64,000 nt of DNA, taken from contig SSFR01000003.1 in NCBI GenBank assembly GCA_008015505.1, positions 62,001 through 126,000 on the forward strand, written 5' to 3'. The notes below the pieces were generated by a model. It had not been told where the DNA came from. It did no database searches and worked only from the letters and a program-made list of their open reading frames with translations. Source of the stretch: Pedobacter sp. GTDB taxonomy: Bacteria; Bacteroidota; Bacteroidia; Sphingobacteriales; Sphingobacteriaceae. The position numbers were made by a program, and so were the translations under genes. Positions 47,838 to 56,448 of the stretch are shown here, in pieces. The first letter of the stretch is position 1, and each line of letters begins with the position of its first letter.

Positions 47838-48782
47838 CTAGTATTCTAGGTGAGCTACTCGTTCTTTCTCTTTCAAAAAATCTGTCCATAACTTCTGCAT
47901 GATTGTTGCGGCAGGCTTTACTTCAGTAATATCAGAAGCAATTTGCCCAATTTCTAATTCCCCCTCATCCAAATCTCCTTCAAACATGCCTCGTTTTGCA
48001 CGGCCACGCCCAAGCAACTGAGTCAATTCATCACGACTTGCACCAGCTAATTCTGCTTGCTCTACCTGTTTATAAAATGCATTCTTCAACAAACGAACAG
48101 GAACTACTGATTTGAGGCTGACTTTGGTATCACCCTCATCGGCATCAATAATGGCTTGTTTAAATTTTGGATGTGCAGAAGATTCCGTAGCTGCTGCAAA
48201 AAGTGATCCGATCTGCACTCCATCAGCACCCAATACCATACTGGCTAGTATAGCTTTACCACTTGCAATACCACCAGCTGCTAGTAAAGGGATCGAAACA
48301 ATCTCCCGAATCATGGGAAGTAAACAGAATGTGGTAGTTTCTTCACGACCATTATGCCCTCCGGCTTCAAAACCTTCGGCTACAATAGCATCTACACCAC
48401 AATCTTCTGCTTTCCTAGCAAATTTCTTATTGGCTATAACATGCGCCACGGTGATCCCCTCATTTTTGAGAAAGCCCGTCCATGTAGCTGGATTGCCCGC
48501 AGAAGTGAATACAATTTTTACCCCCTCTTCGACAATGATCTTCATGATCTGATCGATGTCCGGATATAACAAGGGCACATTAACACCAAAAGGCTTATCT
48601 GTGGCTTGTTTACAACGTCGAATATGTTCCTGTAATACTGATGGATACATAGACCCTGCTCCGATTAACCCCAAACCTCCTGCATGAGATACAGCTGCGG
48701 CTAACCGCCACCCACTACACCAGACCATGCCGGCTTGTACAATAGGGTAATCTATCCCAAATAGTTTCCTGATTGAATTCAT
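47838..48782 (-). CDS. Nitronate monooxygenase-like / FabK-like FMN enzyme
   Basis: This 314-residue TIM-barrel flavoprotein has YPIVQAGMVWCSGWRLAAAVSHAGGLGLIGAGSMYP, VDAIVAEGFEAGGHNG and IPLLAAGGIASGKAILASMVLGADGVQIGS, the FMN-phosphate loops of the 2-nitropropane dioxygenase/FabK family. It could oxidise nitronates or be an enoyl-ACP reductase; sequence alone does not decide. The acylphosphatase gene follows after 1 bp. Upstream is a 340-bp gap. Confidence 0.85.
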   Translation of the reverse strand: MNSIRKLFGIDYPIVQAGMVWCSGWRLAAAVSHAGGLGLIGAGSMYPSVLQEHIRRCKQATDKPFGVNVPLLYPDIDQIMKIIVEEGVKIVFTSAGNPATWTGFLKNEGITVAHVIANKKFARKAEDCGVDAIVAEGFEAGGHNGREETTTFCLLPMIREIVSIPLLAAGGIASGKAILASMVLGADGVQIGSLFAAATESSAHPKFKQAIIDADEGDTKVSLKSVVPVRLLKNAFYKQVEQAELAGASRDELTQLLGRGRAKRGMFEGDLDEGELEIGQIASDITEVKPAATIMQKLWTDFLKEKERVAHLEY

Positions 48783-49122
48783 AGCTGCAAAACTGCAAAT
48801 TATCAGAATTTTTTTGGGTTAAAAGTTAGAGCCTGTAAGGACTAAAACAACAAGTGTAAAAATATAGGGTATTAAAAAATGCATTGAGATATGAAAAAAT
48901 AAGATTTTTATAAAAAATTGGCCTTTCCAAAAAGTATCACTTTTGATCATTTTTATACCATCTATGGTTTATTTAACTATGGCATTCAAAGAATAAAAAT
49001 TCCACTTATTATACTTTGTCGGCCTTTTTTACTCTGAAGTGATTAAAACTTTAAATCACTTCAAAAAGAAAAAATAATAAAAGACAATACGCATCAAATA
49101 AATTTTGATGGGAACACGATTA
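48783..49122. other. Intergenic region, A/T-rich
   Basis: This 340-bp gap lies between the oxygenase gene end and the nitronate monooxygenase-like gene start. It is A/T-rich and holds only tiny frames of about 10 codons, so I see no precursor-peptide gene in it. A promoter for the minus-strand gene at 48782 should be here, but none could be named. Confidence 0.5.
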
Positions 49123-49785
49123 CTAAAGCCTATGATTAAGTATATCGTTCCATGGAGGCCTTACTTTTTCAGGCTTTGCGTATGAAAACCGAAAGTCACA
49201 ACTTACACGGGTATTGTCAGTATCATTGAAATAAGTACCGTGCTTGAGTAACCCCCCATCCCAAAGTAGAGCTTGCCCATATTTCAAATTCAATGGCTCA
49301 TAATTTTCAGAATTGTATTCAGTCTGACAATAAATAGTAGAGCCATCGAATACGTCCGTAAAAGGTAAGTAGCAATTGATTTGATCAGGTCTGCCAGTTA
49401 CCTCAGTATCTCGATGAAAATCACTCACCGTACCTGTGCCTGCCAAGTGAACACGCATTTTGGGATGTTTAGAATAACTAATCTTATTTGCATAATTGGG
49501 TGCAATTAAATCTGCTATCCATTTGTGATATACTTTGTAGAACACCGCCTCATCTGGCAAATCTTGCATGACCTTGCGAAGTATCAGGTTGTCATTATAG
49601 TAAAAAACATCCCTACCAGTTTGTTTTCTCCACGCTAGATGTAGCTTATCCAACCTGGGTACCTTAAACACTTGTCGCTCTAGCACCTTACTAAACGGAT
49701 ACCGATCGATATCATAGGACAAAACAATAAACTCCTTTCGCATTAGATTGGACTTTTTGCTGAAAACCCGTCTAAGTTTAGGCAT
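49123..49785 (-). CDS. Fe(II)/2-oxoglutarate-dependent oxygenase-like protein
   Basis: This 220-residue protein shows the 2-His-1-carboxylate facial triad and the 2OG-binding Arg: SDFHRDTEV (HxD), LLKHGTYFND (second His) and NTRVSCDFRF (Arg). The jelly-roll pattern and QINCYLPFTDVFDGSTIY recall StrG/phytanoyl-type dioxygenases of natural-product clusters. It probably hydroxylates a small molecule or a peptide. It is 19 bp after the borosin-like methyltransferase gene and read in the same direction, so a tailoring role on the same substrate is inferred. A second Met (49743) is an alternative start. Confidence 0.75.
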   Translation of the reverse strand: MPKLRRVFSKKSNLMRKEFIVLSYDIDRYPFSKVLERQVFKVPRLDKLHLAWRKQTGRDVFYYNDNLILRKVMQDLPDEAVFYKVYHKWIADLIAPNYANKISYSKHPKMRVHLAGTGTVSDFHRDTEVTGRPDQINCYLPFTDVFDGSTIYCQTEYNSENYEPLNLKYGQALLWDGGLLKHGTYFNDTDNTRVSCDFRFSYAKPEKVRPPWNDILNHRL

Positions 49786-49804
49786 GTTCTCACCATATTG
49801 TTCA

Positions 49805-52015
49805 CTAAATCAGATCAGAAATATATTTATTAACCACCGTACACACATAGTTTTGCTTTTCCCATTTATGCCAAAGCAACAAGCCCCCTTTGGGGCCGTT
49901 TTCATAGGCCATGGTAGCAAGCGCTGCTTCTGCCCATTGAGGAACAGCGGGACCACTATAAGCAGGCCTACTTTCAAAGACCTGTGCTCCGTAACATTTA
50001 TGTATCTCAGCCTCCTGCTTGGCATACGAGCTACCAAAAAGTTCTATTGATTTGATAATCGGATCCACTAAAAGATAGACCTCTCCCCCATAGCATGCTT
50101 TATTTCCTCCCATCCAACTGAGCCTTCCATCCTTAAATTCAAAAGAGTTTACCTTAACACCATTGATGTCTAAACCTCCTTGAGAAATATGGAACTCATT
50201 AATCACTTTAGCAAAACGGCCAGTAGTACGCACAGCAAATGTCCCATAAATGGCTTTGATATCGCTACTTTTAGTCAAATAAGATACCTGTGATAAACTA
50301 TTTTTACGATCAGGATCAACTTCATAGGCAATAAGATTATTGCCTACTGGGGTCGACTGCGTATCAACCCAAACCTTACCAATCATTCTACGCTTACCTT
50401 TAAGGTCTATATCTGGTCGAAGAAATCCATTGCAAGGAACTTGATTACTATTTTTCCATTTAATAACCCCGTTTTGGAAGGTATAATTTCTTACCCGATA
50501 GCTATTAATGTAAAGTATACTCTTTCTTCTATCGGCCTGATTTCCAATAATACAAATTACTAACTTTTGCTCTGGTTCAATATATACACCCGTCCAAGGG
50601 AACAAGGTGTTTCTATTAATAAAATCAATAGAATGATGCAAATAAGCCCAATCTAGCTCCAATTTATGTTCAGCTAACCAGGTATTAAATGCCTTACGGG
50701 CTTGCACTTTGCTCTGACCCAAAATAGCTTTGAGCACCTGAGTAGCATATGGTTTGTTGGTCAAAATTTGAGTGATGGCCTTCTCCGTTGGCACAGACCG
50801 CTGGTAAGCCCCTTTAGAGGCAATTTGAATCGCACCTGAATCCCGCGAAGCAAGCAATGCTCTTTCTTTATCCGACAGCCCAATAAACCGTGGATCGTTT
50901 AGGGCCTGTATAGGGTCTTTTGCATACAAAGCTTGTAAATCGGTATCAAAACGCAGCTCTATTAGAAAATTGCTAGCAGCAGTCTCCCCTTGCCACTTAT
51001 AAGAAGTAGGTATTTTAAATTTGGCAAAATCATCGAAGGCTTCCATTTCACGAGGACCGTACAACCCAATTTCGCGTAAAGGAGACTTAGGTGTGACAAT
51101 ATGCTGCCCTTCTTTAATAATTCCGAGTGCCTTCACTGTAGCTAGATGTGAAGGAACTACATCCCTAGGAGGAATATAAAAAGTAGAAAGCCCTGTAATC
51201 TTAACCTGATTATCTGGATCATGAAGTTCACTAAGTTTGTATGGCTCTATCAAAGGCTCAATGGTAGGATAACGGGAACCAATGTAATGAACCACCTCAT
51301 AGTCTTGACCGTAAATAGATTGTAACCATTGGATAAAAAAAGAGAAATTATTATTGAGGTAACCTTGTCTTCTATAACCAAGCTCACCAATAAGCCCCAC
51401 CTGCCAAAGAATCACATGCAAGCTAGAATCAATATTTCTTTGACGTATCAAGCAGTCTGTTGCCTCATGTGTTTGTAATCCTGGATGACAAGGATCTACA
51501 CCTAAATCAGCACAAAGCGTATCCAAGGCACACACCCCGGCTTTCATCACTGCCTTATGGCCTTCTCTACGAGCAAGCTTGATCGCTCTATGGGTTGAGA
51601 GTACAAATATTCCGGGATGACCATAAAATATTACTACCACTTTGAGCCCCTGACGGACCCAATAAAGCTGTGCCTCTGCCATCTGCATATAGGTAATATA
51701 CCTAACCTTATTTTCACCATAAAGCACATATAAATCCATTGCATCTGGTCTGAGGCGTTTAAGCCAAACGATGGTAGCCGGATCAGCCACACAAAACAAT
51801 ACTTTATCAGCGCTTTCAATCAGTTTTTGATCCCCAAGAGAAACACCAATCGTTTCTATTCCCGAGCCAATGATGGTTAATTCACCTGGCTTAGAATTGG
51901 GTAATACTTTGGGCTCCGGTATTTCACATACTTCATCTTTGAGGGAAGCAATACCTTGTGCTAATTCCTCCCAGGCAAGCTGGTGATCTTCATATTTGGG
52001 ATATGATTTATTCAT
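49805..52015 (-). CDS. Borosin-like peptide backbone alpha-N-methyltransferase with novel C-terminal half
   Basis: 736 residues. Residues 44-285 are a tetrapyrrole-methylase-fold SAM domain close to fungal OphMA: LTIIGSGIETIG, VLFCVADPAT, IFYGHPGIFVLSTHRA, QTHEATDCLI and GLSTFYIPP. The OphMA catalytic set Tyr66-Arg72-Tyr76 aligns with Tyr99-Arg105-Tyr109. A helical part (about 345-460) holds DPIQALNDPRFIGLSDKERA, like a borosin-binding domain. Residues 470-665 are new: two tandem beta units (INSYRVRNYTFQNGVIKW and INGVKVNSFEFKDGRLSW). No classic hydrophobic core peptide ends the protein. Related enzymes methylate backbone amides of their own or a partner's peptide; here the substrate is unknown. 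It is 64 bp after the repeat protein gene. Confidence 0.8.
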   Translation of the reverse strand: MNKSYPKYEDHQLAWEELAQGIASLKDEVCEIPEPKVLPNSKPGELTIIGSGIETIGVSLGDQKLIESADKVLFCVADPATIVWLKRLRPDAMDLYVLYGENKVRYITYMQMAEAQLYWVRQGLKVVVIFYGHPGIFVLSTHRAIKLARREGHKAVMKAGVCALDTLCADLGVDPCHPGLQTHEATDCLIRQRNIDSSLHVILWQVGLIGELGYRRQGYLNNNFSFFIQWLQSIYGQDYEVVHYIGSRYPTIEPLIEPYKLSELHDPDNQVKITGLSTFYIPPRDVVPSHLATVKALGIIKEGQHIVTPKSPLREIGLYGPREMEAFDDFAKFKIPTSYKWQGETAASNFLIELRFDTDLQALYAKDPIQALNDPRFIGLSDKERALLASRDSGAIQIASKGAYQRSVPTEKAITQILTNKPYATQVLKAILGQSKVQARKAFNTWLAEHKLELDWAYLHHSIDFINRNTLFPWTGVYIEPEQKLVICIIGNQADRRKSILYINSYRVRNYTFQNGVIKWKNSNQVPCNGFLRPDIDLKGKRRMIGKVWVDTQSTPVGNNLIAYEVDPDRKNSLSQVSYLTKSSDIKAIYGTFAVRTTGRFAKVINEFHISQGGLDINGVKVNSFEFKDGRLSWMGGNKACYGGEVYLLVDPIIKSIELFGSSYAKQEAEIHKCYGAQVFESRPAYSGPAVPQWAEAALATMAYENGPKGGLLLWHKWEKQNYVCTVVNKYISDLI

Positions 52016-52079
52016 GTGTCGACATTTGAAATGATCTTAAGAGCTTATTTAAAAATGCTCAACTAGCACTACCTGAGAC

Positions 52080-53972
52080 CTAACTAATTTTGGTTAAAAA
52101 CTGAAGCGCTACTCCAGCTCCTACCTTGATAGGCAATATCTTGCCATTATACTGATAGGTTGCTAACGTGTTATAGGCTTTGTATTCATCAGGACTAGCC
52201 GCTTTTACCATCGCATCTACAGCAGCACTCTGATCACTTGCACTCCATCTCCAGGCAGCAAGCTCTGCATCTTCAGTATCATTTTTAGAGGAGAGCATAC
52301 CTGCAATCACCATTTGCTGCTCAGAAGCACCTGGTACCTGCTGAGCATAATCAGCAAAAGTATTCCAACGGTCCTGAACAGAATTAGCTGGGTTGATCAT
52401 ATAGTTCATCAACAGGCCTAGCGGGGAAGATTCTGAAGGCTGCATACCTGCATAACTTTTCCCAGCTTTTTGATACCATAGTTCCAGTAATTTTTGCGCG
52501 CCAATCATACAGCCCATCACAGCTGCATTCTTTAATATAGCCTTCATGATTGTCCCTTTGTTATTCCACAAAGTCTGACCAATATTTTTTACCAAACCGC
52601 TCAAAGAAGGGGCATCAATATCAATATCAGTATCAATATCAGTGTCCACATCAACCACACTATCGACTACATTATCCACTACATTATCCACTACATTATC
52701 CACCACTGTATCAATATCTACATCAATATCTACATCAATGTCTACCACCACAAGTGCGTCAATATCTACATCAATATCCACGTCAATGTCTACATCGGTA
52801 TCCACATCTGTATCTACATCAGTGTCTACATCGGTGTCCACATCCGTATCAACATCCGTATCAACGTCAGTATCGATATCCACATTCACTAGATCACCAT
52901 TGACTTCTCCGGCATCCGTAAATACCTCATCAAGCCAGCTAGCTACTTTGCTTAAACCAGTTTTCACCGAATTGATGATCGCTGCTCCACCTGTTTGTAA
53001 CGCACTATACAAAGCAGGCAAACTACTTCCAATAGCAATAACTGTATGCACAATCATGATCAAATTGATCGCCGTAAAGGCTAAATAAGCCAAATCGTAC
53101 ACACTCATCCACCAGGCCAGTTGGGGTACTTGATAAGGCTGAGCAATGACGTTGTTGCCATCTACCTTACCGGTGAAGAACATCTCATATGTCCCCGAAG
53201 TACCCCCATGTAAATCCATATCTTGCAACACGGCCGTCATATTAACCCCAGCAGTATCACTAGCCCCAGCTGAAGTAGCTAAGCCCCTTGCATAGTTCAG
53301 GGTAATACTAGTACCAAAAATGGGATTCCCACCCGAATCAAAACCTGTTACTGGTTTATAACTCACAGTGCCATCAACATTAAACACAATTTCAGCTGAT
53401 AATTGCTTAGGCAACACCAGGGGAATGACAGGCTGTGGATTTTCTGGGCTATAACAATAATAAGTACCTGGCCATGCTCGTCCATCATTTTCTGCCCAAT
53501 ATGATACAGACGAAAACAAACCATAATCAAATGGATATTTATTGCTACTAAACCAGGCGTTGAGCAAATTTTGCTGCTGCGTTAAATCGGTATTATTTAA
53601 AATAATACTGTTGATTTGCAACGAATTAGGGCTGTATGGACTTCCTTTATAAGATTGATAGAAACTAAATGCAGCTTGTGCGTTGGTAATTGCATCAGCA
53701 CCGATGACGATATTGGTATCCCCAAGGATATTGGTCACCGCATTGCAAACTGGCAATCCTGTGGTTTGTAGAGCAAAGGATAAATTTTCCAATGGATTAT
53801 CTGCCGATGGAACATAAACCGACTTAGGATCATTAGCATTCACCGTACCTACTTTGGTGTAAATGGGATACATCGTCTCTGGATTGGAAGCTGATGCACC
53901 CGAAGGCACCGTAAAGGTGAAGATATCTAGGTTTTGATTCAGTTGATTGTTGATATAAACTGTGTTTGGCAT
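52080..53972 (-). CDS. Large Asp-repeat protein with one membrane segment, possible borosin-type substrate
   Basis: 630 residues of unrecognised family. Residues 1-285 are beta-rich without a signal peptide. A hydrophobic segment follows (about 287-325, YDLAYLAFTAINLIMIVHTV), then an Asp/Val/Thr/Ile repeat (363-453), a short hydrophobic helix (about 475-495) and a C-terminal helical part (515-600). The latter, with GLLMNYMINPANSVQDRWNT and AQQVPGASEQQMVIAGML, loosely resembles a borosin-binding helical bundle, and the end KILPIKVGAGVALQFLTKIS is hydrophobic like a core peptide. That reading is a hypothesis. The N-terminal half is related to the upstream 600-residue protein. It directly precedes the methyltransferase gene. 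Confidence 0.6.
   Translation of the reverse strand: MPNTVYINNQLNQNLDIFTFTVPSGASASNPETMYPIYTKVGTVNANDPKSVYVPSADNPLENLSFALQTTGLPVCNAVTNILGDTNIVIGADAITNAQAAFSFYQSYKGSPYSPNSLQINSIILNNTDLTQQQNLLNAWFSSNKYPFDYGLFSSVSYWAENDGRAWPGTYYCYSPENPQPVIPLVLPKQLSAEIVFNVDGTVSYKPVTGFDSGGNPIFGTSITLNYARGLATSAGASDTAGVNMTAVLQDMDLHGGTSGTYEMFFTGKVDGNNVIAQPYQVPQLAWWMSVYDLAYLAFTAINLIMIVHTVIAIGSSLPALYSALQTGGAAIINSVKTGLSKVASWLDEVFTDAGEVNGDLVNVDIDTDVDTDVDTDVDTDVDTDVDTDVDTDVDIDVDIDVDIDALVVVDIDVDIDVDIDTVVDNVVDNVVDNVVDSVVDVDTDIDTDIDIDAPSLSGLVKNIGQTLWNNKGTIMKAILKNAAVMGCMIGAQKLLELWYQKAGKSYAGMQPSESSPLGLLMNYMINPANSVQDRWNTFADYAQQVPGASEQQMVIAGMLSSKNDTEDAELAAWRWSASDQSAAVDAMVKAASPDEYKAYNTLATYQYNGKILPIKVGAGVALQFLTKIS
52614..52886 (-). 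repeat. In-frame short tandem repeat encoding Asp-Val/Ile/Thr units
   Basis: About 273 bp of degenerate 6- and 12-bp units encode (DTDV)n, (DIDV)n and (VVDN)n, residues 363-453 of the 630-residue protein. Three sub-blocks (DTDV, DIDV, DNVV) suggest separate expansions by replication slippage. Every second residue is Asp, giving a strongly acidic, possibly Ca-binding strand or rod. The opposite strand has a long Ser/Thr frame here that is only its shadow. Confidence 0.9.
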
Positions 53973-54021
53973 ATCGATGCTGATTAAAGGTTGATGAAGT
54001 GAATTACTAGCAGCCTAAGAT

Positions 54022-54082
54022 GCCATAAAAGTTCATACCGATAAAATAATTTTAAAAATAATCGGCATGAACTTCAAATGGC
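54022..54082. terminator. Long imperfect hairpin between the two large paralogues
   Basis: GCCATAAAAGTTCATACCGAT (split as 5+16) at 54022-54042 pairs with ATCGGCATGAACTT...ATGGC at 54061-54082. The inner 14 bp have a single mismatch and the A/T-rich loop is 18 bases. It stands in the 225-bp gap after the 600-residue gene and before the 630-residue gene. It may end or attenuate transcription, or set the ratio of the two products. Confidence 0.45.
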
Positions 54083-54197
54083 GTACTTGTGTTCTGCTAC
54101 CCCTGATAGAACAGCTTCGGGCTTATTTAAAAAGCTATTCACACTTTAGAGAATCCGAACCGTCTTTGGAGAGGTCCGGTAAGAGGCTTAAATAGCA

Positions 54198-56000
54198 TTA
54201 TTTGATCATTTCAAACTCTGGCTCAATAGGGTCTTTAGCTTCAGGATCGTTAGCTTCTCGCTCTTCAGCTTGATTTTTCTCGGAGTTCTCTATGTTCTCG
54301 CTGACTTCCTTACTGGCTTCATTGTTTCTCTCAATTTCTGCTTTGGACTTATCAGAAATTGTTTTATCCATCTGGCTGGTCAAATTACCCACATTGCTTT
54401 GGATATCCGAAAAATTTGCTTGCTGCTCCTTCACCACCCCATTTAAATCCGCTTTTGATGCATTATTGAGCGCGTCGTTCGATTTTTGAATAGCTGAAGC
54501 ATTAGACTCTAAAGATTGTAATTGAGATGGGCTCATCTGCGACTCATATTGGGCCAATTCTTCTAAATTATTCGCTTGAGATTTTAATCCATCCTGAAGA
54601 TTACCTGCATTCAAATTGTCAACAACACTTCCCGATTCCCTCGATAAATTATCCATTGCTTCTGAAGGATCTTTAGGGGGTATACCTTTGTTATCACTTA
54701 TTTTTTGAACAACACTATCTATTTTTTCATTGAGTGTTTTTTGGAATTCGTCCATTTTTTGGTTGAACTCATCTTGTGCTGTGGTTGTTTTTTTACCTGA
54801 CAATTTCTGTTTTAACCATTTGCCCATACCATAAAGTGAAGTTGCAAAGAAGTGTAGCATCATAATAGCTCCACCTATTTCCATGATAGAATTAAAAACT
54901 TCAGCAGAATTTTTAGGATGGAATAAGGTGTTCCAAAAATCTGAACCGCTTGGATCATCTTCTAACTGTGGCTGATCAAAGCCCACTGCAGTAACTCCAT
55001 CAACCGAACCAGTGATGACTGGCAGTATTTGCGTATCGGCAGGCACCTGAGTAAACAGACGCTTAAGCTGAAAAATTCCTTTCAAAGCAATTGCAGGCAC
55101 ATCCACGTTGACATCATTGACAAATACCCCACTAGAATAAGTCAAATTCATCGCCTTTGAAGAATCTACATCTACTGAATTAAGATTACTTGGATCTTTT
55201 GCTGGAGTGAAAGTACAGATATAGCCCCCATTAGCTACCGTTAGATCCAAAGTGGCAGGCTGCTTTAATCCAAGCTGACCTACAAAACTGGTTGTTTTCC
55301 CATCACTACTATACAAATAATAAATAACGCTTTTATACTGTGCCCATATGAAGGGGAACTCATTGTAATAACTTTCCACAGCAACCAAACTTGCCAGCGT
55401 TACGTTTTGAAACTGTTTAGTACTTTGAAAAAACGCATTTACACTTTGAGTAATGGCATCAGAGGTATTAGCCGTAGAATTAGGGCTACCATCAGCCTGT
55501 GCAGAAGCAGAACTAATTGTTCCAGACATAGCTGCTTGATAATTCTGGGCTAGCTGTGAGGTAGGATATGCTTGAATAGTTTGATAAAAAACATCCGCAT
55601 TAGCAATAGATTGTTGCTCTGCACTAGTTGCTGTTTGCGGGGTAAAGTTTGGCGGCGTTACAAAAATATTTTGCATCAAACCAATATTGGCCAAAGGATA
55701 ATACCAACTAGATGAGCTTACCAACAGATTATATACCAGCGAATAAGTCTTCTGACCCGTTTTAGGATCAATATAGTATTGATCCAATACAACAGTTCCA
55801 CTTTGGCCGACTTTGATTACAATCCCGCCCTCAAGCGTATTCAAAATCTCAAGACTTTGATCATAAACTGCAATGGAACTCTCCTCATTTCCATCCTGTG
55901 CTGTGGTAGGAATGATGATGACTGCATCGGTGTTACTTTGATTGGTTACCTGACAATTTTTTGAGGTATCCGTGGCATTGGGAGTGGTGTTTTGATCCAT
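54198..56000 (-). CDS. Large protein of unknown function: beta-rich N-part, membrane segment, coiled-coil C-part
   Basis: 600 residues, family not recognised, no signal peptide. Residues 15-340 are beta-rich with ANADVFYQTIQAYPTSQL and FIWAQYKSVIYYLY, matching comparable segments of the downstream 630-residue protein (TNAQAAFSFYQSYKG, LFSSVSYWAENDG), so the two are probably paralogues. One hydrophobic segment (about 370-392, IMEIGGAIMMLHFFATSLYG) follows, then a Lys patch, then a long polar helical/coiled-coil tail (405-580) with many Asn, Ser, Glu and Gln. This pattern resembles proteins that expose a head and anchor a stalk, but no function is known. It is the first gene of the four-gene run. 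Confidence 0.6.
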   Translation of the reverse strand: MDQNTTPNATDTSKNCQVTNQSNTDAVIIIPTTAQDGNEESSIAVYDQSLEILNTLEGGIVIKVGQSGTVVLDQYYIDPKTGQKTYSLVYNLLVSSSSWYYPLANIGLMQNIFVTPPNFTPQTATSAEQQSIANADVFYQTIQAYPTSQLAQNYQAAMSGTISSASAQADGSPNSTANTSDAITQSVNAFFQSTKQFQNVTLASLVAVESYYNEFPFIWAQYKSVIYYLYSSDGKTTSFVGQLGLKQPATLDLTVANGGYICTFTPAKDPSNLNSVDVDSSKAMNLTYSSGVFVNDVNVDVPAIALKGIFQLKRLFTQVPADTQILPVITGSVDGVTAVGFDQPQLEDDPSGSDFWNTLFHPKNSAEVFNSIMEIGGAIMMLHFFATSLYGMGKWLKQKLSGKKTTTAQDEFNQKMDEFQKTLNEKIDSVVQKISDNKGIPPKDPSEAMDNLSRESGSVVDNLNAGNLQDGLKSQANNLEELAQYESQMSPSQLQSLESNASAIQKSNDALNNASKADLNGVVKEQQANFSDIQSNVGNLTSQMDKTISDKSKAEIERNNEASKEVSENIENSEKNQAEEREANDPEAKDPIEPEFEMIK

Positions 56001-56448
56001 ATTTTTAACTTTTACGTGAATAATTACTCATCAATAACCTTGATTTCATTCAGCCTTGGTATATAAACCATCTAGAACAGTCTAGTATAAGAAGTAAAAA
56101 AACGGGGTGTATTAAGCAAATAATACTTACTAGCAATGCATAACTTTAATTGCTAATAGTGAAATAATTACTACACCATATGGATAATTGGTAGTCTTCT
56201 TTCGAATGATTACTTAACACAAGATAAACCAATTATCAATATTTTTTTAACTATAGATAAATTATCAGTCATCAATTTCTCCATAGTTGTTGAATCAAAA
56301 TGTTGATTACTTTTTGGCTTTTCGTTTTACCCCCTATAAAGGCAGCTTTGGATTTAAAAGCGAATAAAGAGCTATTCACACTGCCAACACACTAGCCGGG
56401 TTTGATACCGATGCCACATTAGTCGCCAGCAGTGATGAAAAAATAGTT
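56001..56448. other. Intergenic region upstream of the borosin-like locus
   Basis: This region is A/T-rich. It holds a small inverted repeat TAGCAAT / ATTGCTA (56131-56155, loop 11) and, from about 56300, degraded coding sequence in frame with the tail-collar remnant (TPYKGSFGFKSE, then a TAA at 56365). The promoter of the four-gene run should lie near 56001-56250, but no exact TAnnTTTG element was found on the minus strand. Confidence 0.45.

Noticed and set aside
47838..48782. Calling the FMN enzyme fabK with a gene symbol
   Set aside because: Nitronate monooxygenase and FabK share all visible motifs; no fatty-acid genes are adjacent to decide.
52614..52886. CRISPR-like spaced repeats
   Set aside because: Units are 6-12 bp, contiguous, in frame and without unique spacers, so it is a coding microsatellite, not a CRISPR array.
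52642..53088. Long plus-strand Ser/Thr-rich frame (STTLSTT..., STSVSTS...)
   Set aside because: It is the mirror of the Asp-Val/Thr repeat of the minus-strand 630-residue protein; repeat units keep several frames open by chance, and no family or start signal supports it.
53973..54197. A small precursor-peptide gene in the gap between the large paralogues
   Set aside because: Minus-strand ATGs here give only peptides of about 9-11 residues inside the hairpin, with no leader-like sequence.
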